This document shows, in pieces, positions 50,564 through 59,580 of a DNA stretch of 64,000 bases. The DNA comes from an uncultured Collinsella sp. (GTDB lineage Bacteria > Actinomycetota > Coriobacteriia > Coriobacteriales > Coriobacteriaceae). The translations under genes and the position numbers were made by a program. Position 1 is the first letter of the stretch; every line of letters begins with the position of its first letter. The notes beneath the pieces were generated by a model. That model was not told the origin of the DNA, did not search any database, and worked only from the letters and a program-made list of their open reading frames with translations. The DNA lies in the NCBI GenBank assembly GCA_958439425.1, contig CAUBVH010000001.1:62001-126000 (forward strand), given 5' to 3'.

Positions 50564-51352
50564 ATGGATACCAAGGCATTAAAGAAGCAGATGGGCGCCG
50601 CCATCGCCATGGTGCTGGTAGCAGCCGTAGCGCTGGGCTCTGCCACGTTCGCATGGTTTGTGAGCAACAACTCGGTTAAGGCGACGACGTCTAACATCGC
50701 CGCCCAGTCCAACTCTGCATACCTCGTGATTGATAAGGCGAAGACGTCTAGGACCTCCACTGGTGCTGTTACTTCTGGGGTCGAAAAGAAGGAGCTCTAT
50801 CCTGCTAAGACTGAGAAGAGCCAGGATGGCAAGGCCGTTTGGAAGTCTGCCTATGCGTCTACCGCTGACGCTTCGACGATGAAGGAGGGTACCGAGTTCA
50901 AGATTGGTGACGGAACTGCCGCCAAAGCCGTGGAAGCTAAATATGCGGTTGAGAATACTTTCTATGTGGGTACCGGCACCTACGATGGTGAGTTCACGAA
51001 CCTGCATATCACGGGCGTGACTGTTACTACCCCTACAACGACGGAAAATAAGAACCTTGGCAATGCCCTTCGCGTTCTTGTTGTTTGCGGTGAGAAGTGG
51101 GAGGTCTGGAGTAAGGACGGTATTCAACTCAGCTCCTCTAATGATGACAGGACGGCTAGCGATCTGCTTGCAACTGATCAGGTAATCAAATCTGATGCTG
51201 ACGCTACGATTAAGGTCTACCTGTACTACGATGGTGACGACGCTAACGTCTATTCCAACAACCTTGAGAAGATCAAGACCACTGCTGGCGACAATGGCGT
51301 GACGATCACCTTTGAGGCTACGCCCAAGGAGTACAAGGGTACTTCTAACTAG
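50564..51352 (+). CDS. SipW-type exported surface protein, paralog 1
   Basis: A 262-residue exported protein. A basic start (MDTKALKKQ) and hydrophobic segment end in GSATFAWFVSNN, the SipW-type signal motif found in TasA/camelysin-like proteins. The mature part is Thr/Ser/Lys-rich with beta-strand periodicity. It contains NALRVLVV and the weakly conserved terminal motif VYLYYDGDDANVYSNNL. The ATG at 50564 follows GAAAGGGG. Its codon use is visibly more AT-rich than that of paralogs 3-6. Own terminator downstream. Fibre formation is inference from the signal class. Confidence 0.75.
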   Translation: MDTKALKKQMGAAIAMVLVAAVALGSATFAWFVSNNSVKATTSNIAAQSNSAYLVIDKAKTSRTSTGAVTSGVEKKELYPAKTEKSQDGKAVWKSAYASTADASTMKEGTEFKIGDGTAAKAVEAKYAVENTFYVGTGTYDGEFTNLHITGVTVTTPTTTENKNLGNALRVLVVCGEKWEVWSKDGIQLSSSNDDRTASDLLATDQVIKSDADATIKVYLYYDGDDANVYSNNLEKIKTTAGDNGVTITFEATPKEYKGTSN

Positions 51353-51385
51353 CTATCGCCGACTTCGTCGTTTTTGAGATTTCAG

Positions 51386-51423
51386 AATGCCGGGGGCCGA
51401 ACCGTCGGCTCCCGGCATTTTTA
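51386..51423 (+). terminator. Terminator after paralog 1
   Basis: AATGCCGGG pairs with CCCGGCATT with an inner GCC/GGC pairing, followed by TTTTA. Confidence 0.88.
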
Positions 51424-51440
51424 CTAGATAGGTCTATCGA

Positions 51441-52388
51441 ATGAGCCAAAGCGTAAAAGAGCTAAAAAAACAGCTTATGGGCGCTGCCTGCGCGGTGCTT
51501 ATGTCCGCCGTTGCTCTTTCGTCTGCTACCTATGCTTGGTATGTCGCAAATAACACGGTGAAGGCAACATCTTCAACCATCAGCGCAACGACGAATGGTT
51601 TCATCCTTCAGATAGATGAACTCAAAAACGGTGCCCAACATGGCGGCGAACAGACGTCGCTTGCGGCTGCAATACAGGGCGGAAAGATAACGCCGTCTTC
51701 TACAGACGATCTTAAGAACTGGTTTGTTTGCCAAGGCTGGGGATCCGACGGTAAAGTATCCTCTTACTCGCAGATTAACTTTAAGCAATGCGGCAAGTCT
51801 GGCGAATACGAGGCTGGTGGCGAGACCCACTACGCTTATCTCAAGAGTGAGTTTATTGTTTACACCATTACAGAGTCCGGTATAGCCGACGTGTATCTTG
51901 AAGGATCTGACGGAGAGCCCGTAGTTGTTACCGCCCATGGGGCACCAACGACCGATACCATCCCGAATTCTTTACGAGTCGGTATCACTACTCAGGCAAT
52001 TGATGCTAATGGAAACCCGACCGGTGATGAAACTCTAAAGGTCGTGTACGCTCCCGCTGCAGTTTCTACTACCGAGAAGGGTAACGATAAAAACGCCATT
52101 GCTGGATGGTCTTGTGTAAAGGACGCGGTTAGCGGACCTCAAGTGCCTTCCTACCAACATATTGAAGCAGGCAATTGCGCCGGCTGGCTTGCAAACAAGG
52201 TTGGAGACGATTATCAGGTTGACGCCGGTACGCACCAGATCGCAAGTCGCGTTGGCTATGATGGCATAGCGGTCCGAATTTATATTTGGATGGAAGGAAC
52301 CGATGCTGACTGCGTTAACAACGCCGCAGCTGAGGACCTTGCAACATACGATGTGACAGTCAAGCTCGACGGTGTTGCAACGTCGTAA
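51441..52388 (+). CDS. SipW-type exported surface protein, paralog 2
   Basis: A 315-residue exported protein with basic start (MSQSVKELKKQLM) and hydrophobic segment ending SSATYAWYVANNTVKATSS, very close to paralog 1 (SNNSVKATTS). Shared family blocks: ITPSSTDDLKNWF, NSLRVGITT and IYIWMEGTDADCVNNAA near the C-terminus. The ribosome site is weak (AGGT). Codon use is AT-rich like paralog 1. No sortase motif or C-terminal anchor is seen. Confidence 0.75.
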   Translation: MSQSVKELKKQLMGAACAVLMSAVALSSATYAWYVANNTVKATSSTISATTNGFILQIDELKNGAQHGGEQTSLAAAIQGGKITPSSTDDLKNWFVCQGWGSDGKVSSYSQINFKQCGKSGEYEAGGETHYAYLKSEFIVYTITESGIADVYLEGSDGEPVVVTAHGAPTTDTIPNSLRVGITTQAIDANGNPTGDETLKVVYAPAAVSTTEKGNDKNAIAGWSCVKDAVSGPQVPSYQHIEAGNCAGWLANKVGDDYQVDAGTHQIASRVGYDGIAVRIYIWMEGTDADCVNNAAAEDLATYDVTVKLDGVATS

Positions 52389-52418
52389 TGCCGATGTTCG
52401 CTTAAATGCAGATGGTCA

Positions 52419-52450
52419 AGGGCCTGCTTCGAAGGAAGTGGGTCCTTTTT
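52419..52450 (+). terminator. Probable terminator after paralog 2
   Basis: An imperfect stem (AAGGGCC...CTTC with GAAG...GGGTCCTT) is followed by TTTTT. It is 31 bases past the stop. Confidence 0.5.
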
Positions 52451-52511
52451 CGTTTAGCGTCATCATTTCGTAGGCGATAATGTGAGGAACTGTTCTTCCT
52501 GGAGGTTCCTT

Positions 52512-53594
52512 ATGGACGGCATCGCTTCTAGTGTTCCGCTGATTGCTCGGCCGAGTTTCGACCGCGCTTGCAGCTTTGTGCCGTCCGAATATGTCCAGGC
52601 TTGGGAGTGGTTCTTGCGCGAGGAGCAGCGTGGCGGCTTGTGGGACAAGCTTCCGCATCGCACCAATCCCGATAGCTCTCAATATCCCTTTCGTCTGACG
52701 ATTGATTCCGAGCTCTTTCCGGTGTCACGCGACTCGGGCATCTTTTGGCCTGGTCGCGGGCGTGTTAAGCATCCACGTGAGAAGACCTTCGCCCTTTCGG
52801 TGCACAATTCCAAGCGCGGCGCCTACCCCGATGTTCCCCCGCTATATCTTGAGGACGGCACGTGGGTGCTCAAGTGCTCGTCGCAAAGCGCTTCGGTCGA
52901 AAACTGGCGCGACCAGGACTACAACCAAAAGATGATCAACTGCATGGAGTGCGGCGTTCCCGTTGGCGTTTTCTTTGCAACGGGCGCTGGCTACAAGGTG
53001 CTGGGCCTCGCATTCGTTGAGCGCTACGAGCCGGAGAACAGCTGGTTTGTGCTGCATGGTCCCGTTCATAAGGGCGGACCCGACGCGCGTTTCTTCCCCG
53101 ATATGAGCTACATGAAGGAGGCTCCGATCGCGGCGGAGTTTTCCGGCGCTCCCGCGAGCGACGATGATAAGGTCCGCTACGCGTTGCGTCGCGAGCGAAT
53201 CGGCCAGCAGCGTTTCCGCAATCAGCTCTTTGAGGCCTATACCGGTCGATGCGCCGTCTCGGGCTGCAATGTCGACGAAGCGCTCGAAGCTGCGCATATC
53301 GAGAACTACTCGGGTCCCAAGTCGCAAGTTGTCAGCAACGGTATTCTGCTGCGCCGTGACTTGCACTCGCTGTTCGATGCTCATTTGATTTCGTTTGAGC
53401 TGGTGCGCGGCGACTATCAACTTTGCAGGTCGTACCTTCTGCAACAAACGGATTATGCGACGTTTGCGGGTTCGGTGCTGCGTGAGCCGGACGAACATCG
53501 CTTTCGTCCCAATGCTCGATTCCTCGAAGCGCATCGTGCCGAGTTCGATTTCTCGGAATCGCGTCGTCATGCGGAAGCCGTTGCTCCGTATTAG
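52512..53594 (+). CDS. HNH endonuclease with uncharacterised N-terminal domain
   Basis: A 360-residue nuclease. The C-terminal third is an HNH domain: QLFEAYTGRCAVSGCNVDEA, LEAAHIENYSGP, and NGILLRRDLHSLFDAHLIS, with the His of AAHI and the Asn and His of the following helix. The N-terminal part of about 220 residues (FFATGAGYKVLGLAFVERYE, WFVLHGPVHKGGP) resembles target-recognition domains of orphan HNH restriction enzymes but I cannot name it. The ATG at 52512 follows GGAGG. It opens the accessory block inside the surface-protein locus. Confidence 0.8.
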   Translation: MDGIASSVPLIARPSFDRACSFVPSEYVQAWEWFLREEQRGGLWDKLPHRTNPDSSQYPFRLTIDSELFPVSRDSGIFWPGRGRVKHPREKTFALSVHNSKRGAYPDVPPLYLEDGTWVLKCSSQSASVENWRDQDYNQKMINCMECGVPVGVFFATGAGYKVLGLAFVERYEPENSWFVLHGPVHKGGPDARFFPDMSYMKEAPIAAEFSGAPASDDDKVRYALRRERIGQQRFRNQLFEAYTGRCAVSGCNVDEALEAAHIENYSGPKSQVVSNGILLRRDLHSLFDAHLISFELVRGDYQLCRSYLLQQTDYATFAGSVLREPDEHRFRPNARFLEAHRAEFDFSESRRHAEAVAPY

Positions 53595-53712
53595 TTAGGT
53601 GCAGCCCATCGCTGTCTAATCATGTCGATTGATCGAATCGCGCTGCGCCGCATCGAGAGCTGCACGATCCTGCCATCCTCTCCTCAACGGTTAAAACGGG
53701 AAAGGGGAGCCC

Positions 53713-54015
53713 ATGGGATGGCGAAGCGATATCGCGCGCGGCGCATATGGAAACTTACCGCGAGCGTTAATGGACCGGAGCCTGTTCCCGCTCGTTGAGG
53801 CCGGCTGTAGCCAAATCTGCCTGCCCTGCCCTAGCTGCGGCGGAGACCTCCCATGCCTAGACATCAACTTCATCGACATCCGCGACAAACACGTTACCGA
53901 CCCGCGGATTCGAACAGGACTGCGCCTCCCAATTTATCCTCAACAATGCCCAATCTGCGGATGCGCCATTACCTATGACGATGCGGAGTCATGGCTTCGA
54001 AGACTGAATATCTAG
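53713..54015 (+). CDS. Small putative zinc-ribbon protein
   Basis: A 100-residue frame with AAAGGGGAGCCC before its ATG. Two cysteine knuckles (CPSCGGDLPC and CPICGC) about 40 residues apart could bind one zinc. The remainder has no recognised fold. Coding support is moderate: it has a ribosome site and plausible composition, but no neighbour partner. Confidence 0.45.
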   Translation: MGWRSDIARGAYGNLPRALMDRSLFPLVEAGCSQICLPCPSCGGDLPCLDINFIDIRDKHVTDPRIRTGLRLPIYPQQCPICGCAITYDDAESWLRRLNI

Positions 54016-54144
54016 TCGGGCAAACCCGGTGATTCGACATTTTCTGCGTTATACCAACAACTCAGCTACCTGCGCATACTCGATTTTCGAGGAATTCCAC
54101 ACTCGATTTCCGAGGATAACTGGACTCGATTTTCGAGTTTTGCC

Positions 54145-54843
54145 CTACAGGTAAATCCCCTCGCACAGGGTTTTGTGGAACTGGGTGTGGTGGTCGCGTG
54201 CCCAGGTGAAGAGCGCCTGGTCAAAGTTGTCCTGACTGTCGGGGATGCCGTAGACGCCGGCGACTTCCACGCGCACGAACTCCAGCGCGGGCAGCTTGTT
54301 GATGGCCGTGAGTGCAAACGGCGACGTGGGCTCCTCGAACAGGTAATGGCTGCCTTGCAGCGCGCCGCAGCCGGTACAGGTGCTGGAGAGCGATACGGTC
54401 TTAGTGGTGCGCGACGTTACAGGCTTGTAGCCGCAGCGCTCGCGCAGGTAGTCGCGGATCTCGGCCGGCACGCAGCCCAGCGCGGGGACGATGGCTATGG
54501 CGTTGGCGCGGGCGGTGTCGATCGCGATGTGGCCCGCGTCGTCCATGGCGGGCGCAGCGCTGGGCGCGGCCTTGCTGCTCGAGTCCTCGGCCGCCAAATA
54601 CGGAATGCCAAAGGCCGCGACCGTCGTCTGCTCGTGGCACTTCCAGCATTCGCGCTTGCCCAGCACCAGGTAGATGTAGGGCGCGCTGGGGTCGGAGCGA
54701 TCCACGCCGGGCAGCCACGCGGCAAAGGGCTCGGGGTTGACGCCATCGGGCACGTACCAGATCTTCTTGGCCCGGTCCCACTTGGCGCCCAGGGCTTTGG
54801 CCTCGTCTTTGTGCAAAAAGGGAACATCGAGCTCGGTGCGCAT
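54145..54843 (-). CDS. DUF5710-domain protein
   Basis: A 232-residue protein starting MRTELDVPFLHKDEAKAL and continuing GAKWDRAKKIWYVPDG, the compact DUF5710 signature seen in plasmid- and phage-encoded primase/helicase proteins. A zinc-like knuckle (CWKCHE) and STCTGCGALQG follow. The last 60 residues are of unknown fold. The ATG at 54843 follows AAAGGAG; the longer frame to 55035 is rejected. Accessory DNA context. Function unknown. Confidence 0.65.
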   Translation of the reverse strand: MRTELDVPFLHKDEAKALGAKWDRAKKIWYVPDGVNPEPFAAWLPGVDRSDPSAPYIYLVLGKRECWKCHEQTTVAAFGIPYLAAEDSSSKAAPSAAPAMDDAGHIAIDTARANAIAIVPALGCVPAEIRDYLRERCGYKPVTSRTTKTVSLSSTCTGCGALQGSHYLFEEPTSPFALTAINKLPALEFVRVEVAGVYGIPDSQDNFDQALFTWARDHHTQFHKTLCEGIYL

Positions 54844-55164
54844 GGCGGCTCCTTTGTGCGGCTTGCGGTGCATGTGCTCCAAGGATACCCCAGCGGCGGA
54901 CGTCCGATGCATGCCGACGGAATTGCTGATGTTCTTGCTGTTGGCCGCGGCTGTTTGCAAACGCGACGGTGCCGTTGGGGCATTGCTATAAGTCAGCAAA
55001 TGAGCAATTTGGCCGTCCAAGCAGTCGCAAAGCAAAATGGAAGTCCCGCGCCGTCAAGCAGTTTTGCCACTGCTGCACTACATAACCACAGTTAAACGCG
55101 GCAATTCGCTCTTGTACAGTCTTAACCGTGATCACACGTCATTAGTAGCTCAGAGGTTAGGGCG

Positions 55165-55410
55165 GTGACTGAATGGCTCGGTACAAAGGCGAGAATAGGG
55201 CATGGGAAGGAGCCGCTCGGCTGCTCGCAAATCCGGCGCGCGGACGTGAAGGTGTGCGAGACCCCCAAGCACGTGGCCGAGATCGGCGGGTGGAGCCTGC
55301 GCCAAGTCCAGAAGTGGTGCGCGGACGGGACGCTCCCCGCGATGATGATCGGCGGCACCTGGGCGATCAGCGGGCAGAAAATCTGCGACATGCTCGGCAT
55401 TGAGGACTAG
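55165..55410 (+). CDS. Excisionase-like MerR/HTH_17 protein, possibly decayed
   Basis: About 81 residues from a GTG start. The C-terminal 50 residues (ETPKHVAEIGGWSLRQVQKW, then GTLPAMMIGGTWAIS) form a winged HTH as in phage excisionases. The N-terminal 30 residues look out of register: a second frame from ATG 55173 gives a better opening (MARYKGENRAWEGAARLL) but loses the HTH, suggesting a frameshift. It marks the left side of the decayed mobile element. Confidence 0.5.
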   Translation: MTEWLGTKARIGHGKEPLGCSQIRRADVKVCETPKHVAEIGGWSLRQVQKWCADGTLPAMMIGGTWAISGQKICDMLGIED

Positions 55411-55572
55411 CGATGCCTATGGAAGCATTCAAGGAAAATGACACCGGTGGCCGTATGCTTGGCGGCGGGGCCACCGGCGGCGAGTGGACAGGCCGGGGGC
55501 CTGTCGTGGCTGCATCTTACAGCTCGGTCACGGGGAGCGCCGCCTCGCAGCTCGATTGCGGGGTGAGCCAGC

Positions 55573-55821
55573 ATGAACGATAAGGAGAAGGCCGACTTGG
55601 CGTTCCTCTCTATGGAGCCGCCCAAGAACTACGAGACTTGGAAGAACATCGGCATCAGCTACGAGGCCGCTGGAGGCGACCACGACACGTTCCTCAGCTG
55701 GTGCTCCCACGACCCCGAGAAGTACGACGAGGCCGTTACCCGCAAGCTCTTCGAGCATGTGGACGAGGGCGGTAGAATCACGGCGGGCACGCTCTTCTGG
55801 CATGCGGCGAACGCAGGTTGA
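55573..55821 (+). pseudogene. Primase C-terminal (PriCT-2-like) fragment
   Basis: An 82-residue frame reading YETWKNIGISYEAAGGDHDT, FLSWCSHDPEKYDE and GGRITAGTLFWHAANAG, which is the PriCT-2 pattern (W..IG......W...S....Y.....W..F...G.T.GTL...A). PriCT-2 domains are normally internal to large phage/plasmid primases, so this is a remnant. Bases 55822-56106 have no clean frame; traces such as LSGLPYLEQAIKQIEAKAF in another frame may be further decay. Confidence 0.5.
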
Positions 55822-56106
55822 AAGAGCGCGGGCGACCATACAAGCGGAGCGCTTTGCACGGCCTCCGGCGGCCAGGACCTCTCCGGATTGCCGTACTTGG
55901 AACAGGCGATCAAGCAAATCGAGGCCAAGGCGTTTTACCTGCACTTCTGCTGTTTACGGGAAGCAAACAGCCGTTCGGTGACGTTTTCAAGCTCAGGTCT
56001 CCAATCCCTCTGATTGCTGCTAATCTATAAAGTTAGCGAGTTGAATTCTTTTCGAGTTTGTGACGCTCGCATACGGTCATTCTAGGACGCCGAAGGGGTG
56101 ATTGCG

Positions 56107-57183
56107 ATGAGCGTTGATAGTTCCACGGAGGATAAGGCTCAGAGCGCCTCCATTGGTGCTGTGGATTTGTTTTGCGGGGTCGGGGGTCTGACCTACGGTT
56201 TACGCACCGCTGGCATCGATGTGGTGGCTGGGTTTGACCTCGATTCCTCTTGCCAGTACGCCTACGATGCGAACAACGGCAAGGACAAGTTCATCTGCAA
56301 GAACATCGCCGAGGTCACCGGGGAGGAAGTCAAGGAGCTCCTGAAGGACTTTGACATCAAAGTCTTGGTAGGGTGCGCTCCTTGCCAGCCCTTCTCGAAG
56401 CACCGCAAGGACAAGAAGCATCGCGAGAAGCACAAGGACTGGGGGTTGCTTGCGCAGTTTGGGAGGCTTGTGCGTGAAGTGCAGCCAGATTACGTGTCCA
56501 TGGAGAACGTGCCCGAGCTCGAGAAGGAGAGCATCTTCTCTGGTTTCTTGAACACGCTTAAGGAGTCCGGATACTCGGTGGAATACAGCGTCGTAAAGGC
56601 TGAGGAGTACGGTGTGCCCCAGCATCGGCGGCGATTGATTCTGCTAGCTTCTAGAAATGGGTCCATCAGCTTGATTGACCCTACGAATGATAACGCTCAT
56701 GCTGTTACGGTTCGGCAGGCAATAGGTGCGCTGCCTGCCGTGAGCGCTGGCGGCTCTTGCAGGGGGGACTCTCTGCAAACGGCGTCGGCGCTATCAGAAC
56801 TAAACTTGAAGCGCATTAAGGCTTCGACGCCTAATGGCACGTGGCGAGATTGGCCTGAGGACCTGAGGCTTGATTGTCATAAAAAGGCTGCTGGCCAAAC
56901 GTACCCTGCGGTCTACGGGAGGATGGCTTGGGACGAGACGTCCCCAACTATAACTACGCAGTTCTATATGTACGGTACGGGCCGGTTTGGGCATCCAGAG
57001 CAAAATCGAGCCCTAACCTTGCGTGAGGGTGCCGTCTTGCAGAGCTTCCCGCAGGATTACAAGTTCATTAGGCCTGGCGAGAAGATCAGCAAGAAAGCTG
57101 TGGCACGGCATATTGGAAACGCCGTGCCACCAAAGCTCGGCGAAGCGGTTGGCAAAAGCATAATTGCCGCTTGCGTACACTAG
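56107..57183 (+). CDS. DNA (cytosine-5) methyltransferase
   Basis: A 358-residue m5C methyltransferase. Motif I is DLFCGVGGLTYGL, motif IV GCAPCQPFS with the catalytic Cys, motif VI MENVPELE, motif VIII VPQHRRRLILLAS, and motif X RHIGNAVPPKLGEAVG. The target-recognition region lies between VIII and X. The ATG at 56107 follows GAAGGGG. Composition is less GC-rich than the chromosome. Its stop overlaps the stop of the convergent HEPN gene by four bases, so the two units were acquired together. Target sequence unknown. Confidence 0.95.
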   Translation: MSVDSSTEDKAQSASIGAVDLFCGVGGLTYGLRTAGIDVVAGFDLDSSCQYAYDANNGKDKFICKNIAEVTGEEVKELLKDFDIKVLVGCAPCQPFSKHRKDKKHREKHKDWGLLAQFGRLVREVQPDYVSMENVPELEKESIFSGFLNTLKESGYSVEYSVVKAEEYGVPQHRRRLILLASRNGSISLIDPTNDNAHAVTVRQAIGALPAVSAGGSCRGDSLQTASALSELNLKRIKASTPNGTWRDWPEDLRLDCHKKAAGQTYPAVYGRMAWDETSPTITTQFYMYGTGRFGHPEQNRALTLREGAVLQSFPQDYKFIRPGEKISKKAVARHIGNAVPPKLGEAVGKSIIAACVH

Positions 57184-57986
57184 CCCTCTTCTGATTCGGT
57201 CATACCGCGCCGATATTCACCGGCGTTGAGATAGGTCGAAACATCCTTGCGGAGCTGCATCAAAAATGAGTCAACATGATTGACTAGCTCCGCAAGCTCC
57301 GATGTTGTCACCTGATTGCTTGCTTCTGCAAACGAAATTGATCCATGAGCTAGGTCATTCCGTCGATTCTTGATGTCTTTAAGCTCGCTCTTAATCTCAT
57401 CCCTCTTGCAGTTCGCTATATCATCATGAATCGATATTCCGTGGTCATCAAAGAGCTTGAGGATTTTGTCTGCATCTAGATTTCCACCGGCGATGGTGTT
57501 CCGAACGCTGAATTGAAGTACGTTATTTTTAACAGCATGATCAAGCAACCTCTTGCTTATGGACTCGGCAGTACTATTGCTGGCTTTTGGGTCGCTCAAC
57601 CCGTTATACATTTGGGTATGGTGCCAAATCGATTGAAGCTTTTCGGAAACCTCAGCGTAGCCGCAACCCTCGTCCTTTACTCTGTCGTAAATCGCCTGCA
57701 TGAGATTAGTGACCGAGTACTCAATGATGTTGTAGATCATAAGCTTGACGTTGGAGCGGATGACACTGGAAACGAGGGTCACATCTGGTGTCGATGAGGG
57801 CAGGCCACTGGGATTTGCCTTTTCAGCGTTTTCGTACGCTCCTCGCATTACAGCATTGTAGCGCACGCCCTCTGCGCCTTGGTCAAGCGAATCGAGCAGG
57901 GTCGCGAGCGTAATCATGCTCTTGGTCTCACCAAGGCGGTCGTTGTAGACCTCTTCGTACCCCAAGTTAAAGTCATTGGAATCCAT
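57180..57986 (-). CDS. MAE_28990/MAE_18760-type HEPN protein
   Basis: A 268-residue, mostly helical protein. The HEPN ribonuclease signature R-x4-H is present as RRNDLAHGSISF near residue 220. Stretches NVKLMIYNIIEYSVTNLMQA and LAELVNHVDSFL fit the MAE_28990 family, which accompanies DUF262 proteins in defence islands. It is second in a minus-strand operon, five bases after the DUF262 gene. RNase activity is inferred from the motif only. Confidence 0.8.
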   Translation of the reverse strand: MDSNDFNLGYEEVYNDRLGETKSMITLATLLDSLDQGAEGVRYNAVMRGAYENAEKANPSGLPSSTPDVTLVSSVIRSNVKLMIYNIIEYSVTNLMQAIYDRVKDEGCGYAEVSEKLQSIWHHTQMYNGLSDPKASNSTAESISKRLLDHAVKNNVLQFSVRNTIAGGNLDADKILKLFDDHGISIHDDIANCKRDEIKSELKDIKNRRNDLAHGSISFAEASNQVTTSELAELVNHVDSFLMQLRKDVSTYLNAGEYRRGMTESEEG

Positions 57987-57991
57987 AAGGT

Positions 57992-59050
57992 TTACCGCTC
58001 CGCCTTCAGCTTGTTGGCAACGAAATCAATGCGAGCTTTCAACTTGGCCTTTACGTTTGCCGAGTCTGACCGCACAAGGGTCTGGAACTCTTCGCAATCA
58101 ACCCAAGACATGTCTTTGCGCGAAAGGTCCTTGTCCTCCGACAACGCCACGGCAACGCCGACCGCAATAGCTTCGAAACGCGCATGAGGAGTCGTTTTTC
58201 CTGTCGGTGTCTTTTTGAAACCCCTGTCTCCCAAGCACTTCTCAACGTATTCCAACATTTCTTTGAAGCGAGCGACGAGTTCATTGCGCTTGTCAGGTGA
58301 CTCGGCAAGCTCGATGTTCATGCGATTCGTGTATTCATCCAGGTAACTAGCAACGCGGTCTTTGTAACCCTCGAAATCTGGGTAGCCGTCTGCATAGGCG
58401 AAGAAACGAGTGACAAGTTCCATGTCATCGTAGTGTTTGCGCGCCGTCTCGCTTAACGGGGCAAGTTTTATAAAGAGCGGATCATTGGAGAGCTCGCTTA
58501 CTAGTTTTGTAAAACCGCCGCCCATGGAGCCACGGCGAATTTCTTGCGATTTGAGCTGCTTGCCCGATGAATTGATACGACGAAAAATCTCCTGTCGGAC
58601 GTCAAAGGTGGTCCCTTCCTCAAGGTAAACCACTCGAAAGCTCGCGTTATCGAATCTTCTTTGTACTTCTATGGGAAGTTCTGAATAGGTCTTTCCGTTG
58701 ACAGATGTAAGGATGTTTAGATTGCACAAGGTTAAATCGCCTCTGGCAAAGTTCACCAAGGCGTTCATCCTTTGCGCTCCATCAACGATTTCCGTTCTGC
58801 CATCTTCAGCATCGGCAAAGAACATGTAGGGAATGGGCAGACCAATTAGCACAGACTCAATAAAGTAGCTGCAGTCAACGTCCGTCCAGACGAAGTTCCG
58901 TTGATAGTCAAGCGGAATGTAGAATGCATCAGCATTGAACTTATTGATGAGGTATTCCGCAACGTATTCGCGAGTGCTGAATCGCACATCCTTTTTCTTG
59001 TCGCGAATCTGTTCGGAAATCTCGATCGTCTCACTTTGTTGATCGGTCAA
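57992..59050 (-). CDS. DUF262-domain protein
   Basis: A 352-residue protein with the ParB/Srx-like DUF262 fold. FYIPLDYQRNFVWTDVDCSY contains the conserved YQR.F.W motif and EIVDGAQRMNAL the DG.QR motif, the putative nucleotide-hydrolysing centre also found in GmrSD-type enzymes. No GmrD/DUF1524 HNH domain is fused; the partner is a HEPN protein instead. The start is TTG at 59050 with AGGTGAAGG upstream. Likely defence, together with the methyltransferase. Confidence 0.85.
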   Translation of the reverse strand: MTDQQSETIEISEQIRDKKKDVRFSTREYVAEYLINKFNADAFYIPLDYQRNFVWTDVDCSYFIESVLIGLPIPYMFFADAEDGRTEIVDGAQRMNALVNFARGDLTLCNLNILTSVNGKTYSELPIEVQRRFDNASFRVVYLEEGTTFDVRQEIFRRINSSGKQLKSQEIRRGSMGGGFTKLVSELSNDPLFIKLAPLSETARKHYDDMELVTRFFAYADGYPDFEGYKDRVASYLDEYTNRMNIELAESPDKRNELVARFKEMLEYVEKCLGDRGFKKTPTGKTTPHARFEAIAVGVAVALSEDKDLSRKDMSWVDCEEFQTLVRSDSANVKAKLKARIDFVANKLKAER

Positions 59051-59274
59051 TCGCCTTCACCTCAATCTATAGCAGGACGAAGCCAACTTAGGTCTGACTG
59101 GCTGTGGGTTGTGAAGTCCTCTCCCATAACCAATGCTGCACTCTAATGATACCAGCAGATGCCTGGCATTAGAGTCGTGCCCCTCTGCCACTTTGTGACG
59201 CCCGTCTAGGCTGCTCGTATCGAGTAACTGGGCGGGCGCCTTGTTGTGCCTGCCGCGATTTGAAAGCAGGATAC

Positions 59275-59560
59275 ATGGACGGTGAGACTCATGGCGACGA
59301 GGCGGCGAAGGTCGAGCTCGCGGAAGGGCAAGAGGACGCGAGGTCGGCAGAGGTGGCGGACGCCCTTCGCTCGGAGATCGAAGCGGTGGAGGGCGCAGCA
59401 GCCGACGAGCGCGTGGAGTACTGAGCTCAGGCTCGCTGGGGCGCGGAGCGTCAAGGCCGCGCGTGCCCTTCTCGACGAACACGGGGGCGACGTGGGCGCG
59501 CTCAAGGAGGCGGAGCCCTGGCTCTTCTCGGTCCCCCCGCGCCCGCTGGGATCACGGGGC
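59275..59560 (+). pseudogene. Phage scaffold-like remnant with frameshift
   Basis: An ATG at 59275 opens a 49-residue acidic frame (MDGETHGDEAAKVELAEGQE and on) that stops at 59424. The next frame continues sensibly with SVKAARALLDEHGGDVGALK and EAEPWLFSVPP, as expected for one acidic coiled-coil scaffold-type protein broken by a frameshift. Assignment to a phage scaffold is tentative. Confidence 0.4.
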
Positions 59561-59580
59561 TGTCAAACGCGGGAGCCGCT

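Noticed and set aside
54175..55095. Plus-strand ORF of 306 codons opposite the DUF5710 gene
   Set aside because: The minus strand carries a recognisable DUF5710 domain and ribosome site; the plus frame is Gly/Ala/Arg-rich with no motif.
55144..55163. tRNA-like start (TAGTAGCTCAGAGGTTAGGGC) as an attachment-site or tRNA gene
   Set aside because: It resembles a tRNA D arm, but no anticodon stem, T arm or acceptor follows, and it does not match the 3' end of tRNA-Val. It may be chance or a remnant, so it is not called.
57513..57797. Plus-strand 94-codon frame within the HEPN gene
   Set aside because: No ribosome site or motif. The opposite strand encodes a protein with an HEPN motif in a clear operon.
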